From Echiichthys vipera (lineage: Eukaryota > Chordata > Actinopteri > Perciformes > Trachinidae), in contig OY829663.1 in NCBI GenBank assembly GCA_963691815.1, forward strand, positions 5,279,023-5,343,022: a stretch of DNA of 64,000 bases, written 5' to 3'. The notes beneath the pieces were generated by a model. The model searched no databases. It was given only the letters and a program-made list of their open reading frames with translations, and was not told where the DNA came from. Every line of letters begins with the position of its first letter. The first letter of the stretch is position 1. Made by a program: the position numbers and the translations under genes. Positions 1 to 11,100 of the stretch are shown here, in pieces.

Positions 1-49
1 CAGAGCATGTCAGAGGGTGAATACAGGAATATTCAGACAGACAGGATGA

Positions 50-53
50 GAAT

Positions 54-85
<32 letters not shown>

Positions 86-86
86 G
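50..86. repeat. (AAT)n microsatellite
   Basis: A run of about eleven ATA/AAT triplets is read directly from the sequence. It is a simple repeat with no coding role seen. Confidence 0.9.
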
Positions 87-1320
87 TGTTTTAAACATTA
101 GAGCATGTTCTAGTAGTTGCTGAATATGGGACCTTTAATTTATTTGAATGAAAATACCTGTAGTCTAATTAGTAAGATGACAAAAAAGTTGAAATATATT
201 GACTTTTGTTCACATCAGAGACACGTCAGTGCAGCAGCTTTTAATGCCTCATCTGATGGTGAGAGCAGAAGATAACCTCACATTTGATCACATGAGTAAA
301 GTGAAAGTTTCTGGGGAGCAGGCACCCTTGAGACGTTACAATATACAGGTGAATGAGACAGGAGTGTGTGTGTTAGCCACAATAAGCTACTGTTCATTTG
401 AGAAGCAAGGCTGCTGCAACCACAAAACCACTCTTGACTTGATGGATGCTTCTAACTGTAGAACATTTTAGACAAGGGAGCTTCTTCCAAACCCTTTTTG
501 CATTGACAGATGCATGAAGTCAAACATTGTTTGTGCTCTGAGCTTCATGTGTTCACTAAGCAAATACAAACAAAGCTAATAACACGCTGCCTGGTGAGAA
601 TAATATGATTCTGCTGGACAGTGCGCTGAAGGTAAAGGTTCATTAGGAGAAGCTTTGAGAGGTTACCTGGTGGGATTAACAGAGGTGCTTTAGGGCCATG
701 TCTGAGCGGGGATCTCCTGGGGGTAAAAAAGCAGCCGAAGCCAGCAACACCACTAATGCACAACCTGCCGGCCTGTGGTCATTAGCACCTTAAACTGCAC
801 ACAGGTGTGTGAACTTCCCTGTGCTACTAAGCAAGGCTCAACCTGCTCCCTCTGGTTTGTGCAGGAAAACTCCCAGGAGGGCCACGCCACAGTTTTCACT
901 TTGGAGTTTGCTGCATTTCTATTTGTTATAATTGAATTAGCTGCAAAAACAACCAGAATACACATCTAGGTGTTTATTGTGTGTTTATTTTCCTCTTATT
1001 CACTGTAGTGTCTTGTAAACAAGAATACATTTGACGATGTATATCTTGAAAGGACGTTTTTTTTGTCACTGAGTCTGAAATCTCCACTCCAGCCGCACTT
1101 ACAGACACTAAACGTTACAGTTTTCCTCCTATCTATACTCTGAAAACCTGTGATTTGTCAACAAAACTAGAAGTTCTTGAACGTTGCTTTATCCAATATA
1201 CACATTTCTCATCTGTACATTTATGCTCACATTTCATAAGATAATGCCTCATTTGCATATTTTAACATACAACAACAAAGAACTTGTAATACAAAACATA
1301 TTTCTCTCAACGGGATGATA
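87..1320. other. upstream intergenic DNA, no gene recognised
   Basis: There are short open frames here (for example 199-471 on +, 545-965 on -), but none shows a recognisable domain, a splice-consistent exon chain or a promoter leading into it. Part could belong to a neighbouring gene outside the window. I see nothing I can name. Confidence 0.5.
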
Positions 1321-1323
1321 AAG

Positions 1324-1486
<163 letters not shown>

Positions 1487-1572
1487 ATGTACTTTGACTC
1501 TGGATTTATGAGCGATAAGACTGGATATCTCACCTTTAGAGTTTCCTGATTTATGGTCCATTTATCTCGATC

Positions 1573-1770
1573 CAGCAGTTCAGTACTGTACTTAAGTACA
1601 ATTTTTACTTAAAAATATATAAGTATAATATTTCTATTTTATGATACTTATTACATCGACTGCACTACATTTCAGAGGGAAAAATTGTACTTTTCACATT
1701 TATCTGACAGCAAAAGCTACTTTACAAATGAATTATTTCGTTTTTAAGTAATATATTTTATAAAATCCAA
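1573..1770 (+). repeat. interspersed fish repeat, copy 1
   Basis: The text resembles the copy at 2600-2820: both have a 'tactttt...cactacat' core, 'atttatctgacag', and an 'agtta/agcta-cttta' tail. Two more pieces of the family lie at 4735-4812 and 55470-55750. It is probably a non-autonomous mobile element; I cannot assign a class. Confidence 0.55.
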
Positions 1771-1789
1771 CTCAAATCTAAGTATGATA

Positions 1790-1985
1790 AACAAATTTTG
1801 AAATAAAAGTCAAATTTATGAGATTAAAGGTCCTAATTATGAGATTTGAAATGACAGAAAAGTCATAATTATGAGATAAAAAATTAAAAAGGATGAGATA
1901 AAAGTTATAAAATAAAAAAAATCTAAATTATGAGATTTGAAATATGAGATAAAAATCATAATAATGAGAAAAAATAGAAATAAAA
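1790..1985 (+). repeat. degenerate AT-rich tandem repeat
   Basis: The motif 'aattatgagat' with flanking 'aaaagtcat' or 'gaaat' recurs about six times with irregular spacing. It is low-complexity tandem DNA without coding potential. Confidence 0.7.
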
Positions 1986-2134
1986 AGCTGACACAAAAAT
2001 GCCCTTAAAAAAGTCATGGAGAAAAATGAAAAGAATTAAAACAGATGACCCTGATGCCCTCTTTAGACCTCCCGCCTCCCCTCCACACATTTACATCTCC
2101 TCCTCCCTAAACATGCCCAGCACCACCAGTGAAG

Positions 2135-2142
2135 TATTTAAA
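2135..2142 (+). promoter_or_regulatory. gucy2g: TATA-like box of gucy2g
   Basis: TATTTAAA stands 45 bases before the chosen ATG (2180). This would place transcription start near 2165 and leave a very short 5' UTR. It is inferred from position and motif only. Confidence 0.45.
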
Positions 2143-2179
2143 CCCTGTGACATGAAGCAGCCAGTGTAATGATATAGTG

Positions 2180-5100
2180 ATGTGGAGGGTGGTGTATTCT
2201 CCTGAAATGAGGCACATCCTGGTGCTGCACTTCACACTTGCTGCTGCTGCTGCTGCTGCTGCCGTCCGTAACGACACCAACGGGTTTCACAAGCTGATCA
2301 TCGGCTTCCAGGCCCCCTGGAATATGACCTTCCCCTTCAGCGCCCTGCGGCTGGGCTCGGCCATACAGATCGCCGTGGAGAAGGTGAACACCAACCCCTC
2401 CTTCCTGGGGAACTACACTCTGGATTTCGTGTACATGGACTCGGACTGTAATCCCAAAGTTTCCCTGGGAGGATTCATTCACCAGGTGTGGAAGGAAAAC
2501 GTGTCCGCGTTGTTTGGTCCAGCGTGTCCTGAAGAAGCCGAGGTACGATTCCCGTGGCGTGGAAAGTGAAAATTCATGAATTATTTTTGTTTTTGTGTTG
2601 TTCTCAAGTACAAATAGTATTTCCATTTTCCTCTATCCCACTACAGTTCACAGGGAGTTGTACTTTTTACTCCACTACATTTATCTGACAGCTTTAGTTA
2701 CTTTAAGTATAAAATTTGAAATAAAACAAAGGATCTTTACTTGTAATAAAGTATTTTTATAGTGTGGCACTGCTAATTTGCTTTTGCTGCTTGAGTAAAA
2801 GAGGAATCTGGTCCTGACCGCCTTATCCATTAGTGATCATTCTTCTTGCACAGTTTTTTACTTTTAACTTGCTTTTCGATCACTTTACACTGCCTCCATT
2901 AGCACATAATGAAGTGTGTAGTAGTTCTGGTGGCTAGACTATCACTACTCTTTATTCCCGTGTGTATCGTGTTTTGTATGTGTCGTATATGCTACATGCT
3001 ATCAATTCCCAAGATGTCTGACTTTCCATGCAACTATCTGAAAGAGTGCAAAAAAACAAAAACAGTACATATCATACTCTAACAGCGCAGGGTGAGCAGT
3101 CCTTCCCAACTGCCTCTTTGTGACACCCCTCCCCCTCAGCGTCAGATACTGAAGCTGTGCATTCACTCATGATCTGACAGTGCAGCCCCTTCTCGCAGGA
3201 CTCTGTGGAGGTTTATGTGTTTATTTGTGCATTAAACATAAACGTTGTGAAACTATGAAAAAATAACATTTGATTCCATTGATTCACTGCTTTGCCCGGA
3301 CTGAACAGAGCTCTCTCTTCTCTCTGCTCTCTCTCTGCTCTCTCTGCTCTCTCTCTCTGCTCTCCCTCTCTTCTCTCTCTCTCTCTCTCGCTCTAAAAAT
3401 GTTTGAGAGAAAAAATGACATATTAAATGTTGTACTTTAGGCATTTTAAATACAAAACTAATAGCTCTGACATATTGTATCTTCCATCCAGCAAATTACA
3501 AAACACTCAAAATAAAGTAAATACAAATTTCATACAGCCCATCTCTGCTTCCAGGTCACTGGTCTCATTGCATCGACATGGAACATCCCAATGTTCAGCT
3601 TCGTGGGACAATCCTCCAAAATGGACAACAGGGACATCTACGATTCCTACATCAAAGTCGTGCCCCCTCTTAAAAGAGCTTCGGAGGTCCTGATGAAGAC
3701 CCTGGAGTTCTTCAGTTGGAGTCACGTAGCGATGATAGGAGGGGGGTTAGATTCAAACACTTGGGACAAAGTTGACGCTTTGTGGAAAACCATTGAAAAT
3801 CCACTGAAAGAAAGATTCAAACTGGCTGCTGCGGTCAAGTTTGACACCAGCAATCCTCAGCTGATTTATCGGAATGTGAAGTTTATCGCAACAGTCGCCA
3901 GAGGTGAGACGGAAAGTCGTTTTCTTTTGGCTCTTTATAAAAAAACACATATAACGTATGATTTGGCTACTAAACGTGTCCCGTTGTCTCCCAGTGATTG
4001 TGGTGCTAACAAACAGCGAGGACTCCATGGCTTTGCTGCTGGAGGCGGAGCGACAGGGTCTGATGAACGGTGATTACGTGTTCTTCCTGGTGCAGCATTT
4101 TGAGGTCAGTGGCAGCGTGGTGAGTAAAACTTTACGTACAACAGTTACACACACATTCAGTTGAGGTAAGTTGTTGGAGAGAATCCAAACTCTGGATAAG
4201 GACTGAAAACTTCATTTTTTCCATTGTCTTGTTCTTAACATATATATCGTATTTAACTTCTTCCTCATCAGGATAACTTGTGGAAGTATGCCCTGAACAA
4301 CAGGATGAACCAAGCTGCCATTAGAGCTTTTGACATGACCTTCATCATCGGCCAGAAGTCCTACGAAGGCTACGAGTATTACGACTTCTTCGAGCAAGTT
4401 TTTGAGAAACTAAAAGGACGGCCGTTTCAGAGCAACCTGACGTCTGAAAGAGAGGTAAGCATCCATCTTTATTGAGAGGTTGCAATCAGTAGTTATTCTG
4501 CTATGAAGTCAAATGACAGATACATACGTTTGATTTCAGGTGAGCCCGTACGCTGCCTACCTTCACGATGCCGTGCTTCTTTACGCGATGGGACTGAAGG
4601 AAGTCCTCAAAGATGGCAAAGACCCTCACGATGGACGGCAGCTTATGCGGAGATTAAAAAATAAAGACAACATTCGGTTTTATGGTTGGTAGCTGTGTGT
4701 TCCTAAATCTGTCAAATAAACACAGTGGAGTATAAAGTAGCAGAAAGTGGAATCGCTAAAGTAAAGTCCAAGTTTGTCAGCATTGTACTCAAGTATAGTA
4801 AATGTACCACTCATCATTACAGGTGCCTCTGGTCTAGTCCACTTTGACAAAGAGGGGGAGAGAAATTTGGACTATTCCATTTATGACCTGCAGCATACAG
4901 GAGATGTCACCAAGTTCGTACCAATCCTGCAGTTTGACAGTCAGACCAAAGCTCTCCGGTAAAATATGTATTTAAATAAATGTACTATCAAACAATTTTT
5001 TGATAAACACATTTTGGGGAAATCACACACAAAAAAATGTAATTTCAGTCCAACGTCTATGTTTACTTCCGTGGTCTGGCCGAGAGGGAGACATCCTTCT

Positions 5101-8100
5101 GACAAACCAGAGTGTGGTTTCAACAATGAACTCTGCGAATGGCTCATAAATGGTAAAAGTAACCAAATACAACAATTATCTCAGTTTTAATGTTTCCTTT
5201 TAGACCACTCATAAAACAAACACTCAGGCTAAACTAACCACCGTGTTAATTAATGTCTTGATGGGACGCAGACATCGCCCTGCTGGCTCTGCTCGTCACC
5301 TTCCCTGTCATCGGCGTGCTGGCTGTTTTGTGCATCGGAGTCCTCATTCTGCAGAAGTTACGACTCCAGTTGAGGCTCGATGACTCCTATTGGTGGCTGA
5401 TCAACTACAGCGACATCACAATCATCAGGGAGCAATCGGTAGGAGCACTCAAACCGAAAAAGAATGAAAGTGCATGAGCATGCATCTGTGTGTTCGCTTG
5501 CACGGTTTTGTGTTCACTGGCTCGTTCACTGCCCGTCTCCTCCAGGGAATCCAGGGTCTATCTCTGAGCACCACGGCCAGTCGCAGTGTGAGCAACAGCT
5601 CCCAGTCTAATTTCTCCTACAACAGCTTTGGCCTGAAGGACCAGACAGGGAGAGAACATGTCTACACCACCATAGGTCTCTACCAGGTACCAGAGTTTTA
5701 AGTGAGCCTGTGTAACTTTTGCTGAACAAGTGACACAAGGGAGACCCTTCCGGTGGACCATGATGGGGACCTTATTTTGGAAAAACAGCAGAAAATCTTT
5801 TTTTTTTATCCTGTTTGAATCGTGCAATGAATCAATCATTTAAAGGGATAACTTTGCAAGTCAAAAAAAGTCTCCATAGACCTTATAGTCTAATTATAGA
5901 TTAATGGTGAGTTATGTTTTCATGTTTTACCCTAATTTATGTCATGTACATTCATACAGGGAAATCAAGTGGCCATCAAGTACATCAAGGACAACGTTAA
6001 CCGTAATTTCCAGACACCTTCAAATATCGCAGAGTTCAATCTGGTAAAGTTCCTCCTGTTGTTCTAGATTATTCTTTGAGACATGTTGAATAATGAAATG
6101 AAATGGCATTGATGTGTGCCTAACCATCTCAAACTCTTCAAGACAGATGAAAGAGATGAAACATGAGAACTTGGTTCAGTTCTTTGGTGTTTGCATCGAG
6201 CCACCGAACGTCTGCGTGGTTATCCAGTACTGTCGGAAAGGCAGTCTGAAGGTCAGTGTGTCAGTCTTTACTGCATGTACGCACTCTTTTACTTTATATT
6301 GTGAAGCATCACTGCAGAACAATATGAGTCAATATGCTGCCATTGAAATACTGGGTTAAACCATGAGGCAGAAAATGACCTAAAACAAGGGGGTTGTGTT
6401 ATTTGTCTACATTACTTTATTGGTTATTGACCCAAACTAAAATGGTTTCAAAGTATCTTTAAGCTTACAAGTATTGTGTTGTTTTTAATACATATGCACA
6501 TCAACACTGGGTGAAAAATAACCATATTTGAGAATATTAATGTGTGTACTAAGATATTTAACTTGAAAGTATTGCTGTTATTATTTCTGCAGGACGTTCT
6601 TAAGTCTACAGATGTTGAGCTGGATGGGATGTTTAAGCTATCCTTTGCTTATGACATTGTCAATGTAAGTCAGTTCATTTAAACATCATTGCATACAACT
6701 AAAGTGTCACATGTCATCATATATATATATTTTTAATTGTTGGAATAAGCTGATAAAATGTCCACTATGTTTAGTTTTTTGTAGAATATCAACATACTCC
6801 CCTCAGGTTGCTAAACAAAAAGTAAATAATGAGGAGAAGACCTCAGATCTGTTGATGGTAGCTACAATATGACCCTAAATATACCTTAAATTTGGATAAT
6901 AAAGCTTAAATGATGTGTCACAGAAAAACACAACTACGTGCACAAAATAAAACTTAAATTTGGTGTCAGACCCTTAAAACACAAATAAACTGCAGTTACA
7001 GTACAGGGCTCGGAAATTCATGTCATCGGACATGTTCGTTTGTGTTTTAGGGAATGGAGTTCATTCACAAAAGTAACATGAAATCTCACGGGAACCTGAA
7101 GCCCAGCACGTGTCTGGTGGACAGTAGACTCCAGATAAAGCTCTCTGGCTTCGGCCTGTGGGAGTTTAAACACGGGAGAAAAAACAACATTGTCTCACCA
7201 GAAAACCTCAATCATGAAGGTCAGTGGGTGCAATTCAACTTTTCCAGTAAATCTGTCATCTCAAATGTATTTGTGTCAATGTTTATGCACAGCATGAAGG
7301 AGAGGTTAACACGTGAGGTGATTTGATTTGTTGTAGAGCTGTACTGGACAGCCCCTGAGCTTCTGAGACAAGTGGGTCAGGTCAAAGGGACCCCCAAAGC
7401 GGACGTCTACAGCTTTGCCATCATCATGTGGGAACTCATGTACAATTCTAAGTCTGGCCCGTATCATGAGATCAACCTGGGGCCCAAAGGTAAGCACGAT
7501 AAAAGGCCTTTCACTCATTTTCTTTAGTCACTTTCACACAGTGGTAAAGACAGAAATACACAGAAATTCACACAGAAATTCAGTCGATCACATTTACAAT
7601 CAACTGTCTAATCTTTCTGACATGCTTTAAAGAAGCCATGCTAACAGCTCTGTGAGACTGCACTGAGGCAGAGCTGTGTTTTGAGCTACATGCTGACATC
7701 CAGTAGGCAATTCGAAGAGGCATAAGGGGGGATGCCTTACCAAAATGCATCCGGCCCCTTGTTAACCTGCCAGACCCCCTCTCCACCCCCTAGTAGCAGA
7801 GAGAGTACAGGGACGGAGGGTTTGTTTAGTTAAATCCGAGTTTGTTTGCCTGACTCATTGATCCTTTACTCGACCATTCTACGGCCCCGACCATGGCTCT
7901 GAAATATCAATAGCCTAAATGCTCTTTGATAAAATCATGGTTCCGTCCGTGGTGCTGAAGTAGCAGGCAGATTTGTAATTGCGACCTCTTTCACTGAACG
8001 AAACGAACACAGCCGTCCTCAGTGTAAATCAAGCATGAATGTTTGTACCAAATTTCACGACAATCCTTTCAATAGTTGTCAAGATATTTCAGTTTGGTCA

Positions 8101-11100
8101 AAAGTGGTGGATGAGCCAACAGTGCCATACTGCTAGCCTGGTTAAAAAGACTTCCAAAACTACGATGAGTCCTGCTTCACACTACATCATGGCCATGTCT
8201 AGATGTAGATAGTTAAGGTTAGGCATTGACATGAATGGTTAAGGTTAGGACAGGTTACCAAGAAGCATGTCTCGCAAGAGCTTTCGCAAATCTAGGGTTA
8301 CCATCTAGTAACTTCTTTTCTTCAGAGATTATCATGCAGTTGCGGACACCTTTCCAAGGGGAATTTCTCCGTCCAATGCTGTCAGACGAGCTGTGTGAAG
8401 AGAACATCAACTTAATGCTGAAGGCCTGCTGGAATGAAAACCCTGACCACCGACCGCCGTTTGCTTCTATACGGAGACAGATGAGGGACACCAGCCCAGA
8501 CAGGTCAGGCCCAGATTTTCAATTTTCTTTTTCCTTACCCATAAAATGCTCTAAAATGCTGTGACAAAATAAATTGTTCCCCCTGTCTCTAATTTGCCAG
8601 CAAGTGCAGTATGTAGTATGATTACACTTACTTGTTTGTTATAAACTAGAGAGCATTCACAGAGCACACACCTTCACCAATGCCGTAAAATGGGCTTCGA
8701 GATAAATGCAGTGACTGAATGTGTGCCACATTTTCACTTAAAGCATCAATGTGTAGGATTTAGGGGGATCTGTTGGTAGAAATGTAATATTCATAAAAAT
8801 GTTTTCACCACCATATTACCGTAACCTGAAGCTTTCATGGACCCCACCCATAGACTGCATAAAAGAGATGGACGTAGCCACCGCCTCTAGTTTGGCATTT
8901 TGCCTGTCGATATATTGTTGTTTTTTTAAACCAGACGTGACTGGACTAGGGGGTGGAGCTAAATGCTAAGCCAGTGCTGATTCAATGGCCCTGTGCTAAG
9001 CTAAATGCTAAGGAGGGAATCTGTTTTCAACTGGCTGATGCAAGTCATCTGGCAGACTATTCCAATGCTGCAGTGATACAGAGCCTCTTTAGCGTTACCA
9101 ACACTAGCACTAGCTAACATTACCTTTGTTAGCAAGGTGCAACTGGACACTCATCAAGTCATCTTTAGGCCATGTTACAATTAACTTTAATGAAGTGAAA
9201 ACACACTGTGAGATAAAACCACAAGACCCAAAAACAAGTTCACGGCTGTTTTAATGTGTTCACAAGGTAGCCACGTCCCTAAAGCATCCCCTGCATTATA
9301 GTCTATTGTACTTTAATTGGGACCATCATTCACACAATTAACATTGTGCATAAACTCATTAGGGAAAATGTTTACTGAATCAAATGGGATGTATACTAAT
9401 TTTCTCATTGACTTCTATAAAATCTGACTCCTTTTTTGGAGACTCTTTTGAGCCGTCACATTGCGCTGTCATGTTTTTGCACTAGCCCAGAACGAACAAA
9501 CCAAACACCAGCTCTTAAGAGGGCCTTTCACATGTTTACGTACGTTGTAGTTTCTCTACATGCTTGAAAAGGGAGAGGTATTCAGTTGGTTGCGTTCTGC
9601 AATCCCACTGCTAGATGCCACTAAATTCTACACACTTCTCCTTTAAGTTAGAGCAGTAGTGAAGGAGTCAATAGCAAACATGGTCAAAAGTATCCATGTG
9701 CTAAATGTTGAGGATAAAATGAAAATTTGAAACATCCTGTTCACTAACAAACAAACTCAACCCCAAAACTCCTTAAAGCAGGTGATCATGATTTTCTGTA
9801 CTGTAGTCATGCAAATATACTGGATAATATGGTGGAAAAGTTGGAGAAATATGCAAATCACTTGGAGGAGGTGGTGGAGGAGAGGACCAATCAGCTCACA
9901 GCAGAGAAGACCCGTGCAGATAAGCTTCTCTCCAGCATGTTACCAAGGTAACAGATGTTAACTGCATCAAAATGATCAACGCATTCACATTAAAAATGAC
10001 CACGGTGGCACCCGGTTGAATGGGCGACCATGACTACATCCCTCACATTGTCAGTGCTGTCGCTGGTCGCAGGTTAATCGCAGATCAGCTGATGGCGGGG
10101 AAGTCAGTGGAGCCGCAAAGCTACGATATGGTGACCATCTTCTTCTCTGACATTGTCGGCTTCACGTCCATGTGCTCCGTCAGCTCTGCGATGGAGGTAG
10201 TGACGTTCCTCAACGACCTCTACAGCCTCTTTGATGACATCATCAAGAAGTACGATGTCTATAAAGTAAGTCACGCTAAGCGATTGAGTCATTCAACTGC
10301 ATCGAGGGGAGTGCAAATCTCCAAAAATATCTAGACTATAGGATTCTGTAGGTGACTTTCACACTGTTTATATTGGTTATAGGCACGTGAATTTTATTGC
10401 AGATTATCAGTTATGATTACGAGGAATGTTCGGCATTTTGAGAAATACACTTGATTGATATCCAACTCATGTCTGTACAGTAAATATGAAGGTATAGCCA
10501 GCAGCTGGTTAGCCATAATATAGGGCACCAAAAGTAAATCAGCTTATTGTCTCACGTCATTTTCCCACTTATTAAACGTTAAAAGTTGAACTCTGCTTAA
10601 AGTTGAAGGTGTATCTAGAAAACGCCCCTTGAGTCTGGTTGTAGGCTGCCAGGTTGCGGTGAAACATGGAAAAAACAAGAATGTTGGCAGGTATGCGTAC
10701 ACATCTTAGCTCAGACTGGAAACATCTAACTTAGCTTAGCATAGAGAATGGAAACAGCAACCGTCCATAACACTTTTGCGTGAAAAAAACTTCCCGTCAC
10801 TTTCAAATTTGTCTGTAAAAGCTTTATGCATCTTTACTAGGTGGAAACAATTGGTGACGCATACATGGTAGCAAGTGGTTTACCCATCAGCAACGGCCAC
10901 CAGCACGCTCTGGAGATATGTACAATGGCTCTGCATTTCCTGAGCGCCATCAAGGTCTTCAGAATCCACCACATGCCTACTGAGAGTCTCGCCATTCGCG
11001 TTGGTATACATTCAGGTAAAAAGACAGTTTCTAAAAAGATGAATTGCAAACTGTTTGGTTTTGTTGCTGCCTTCTTTTTCACGTTTTTACTTGAAATTAT

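Noticed and set aside
199..471. 90-codon frame upstream of gucy2g
   Set aside because: No recognisable domain, no promoter, and its splice-like signals (cacatcag..., ctgatg|gtgaga) do not build a credible exon chain.
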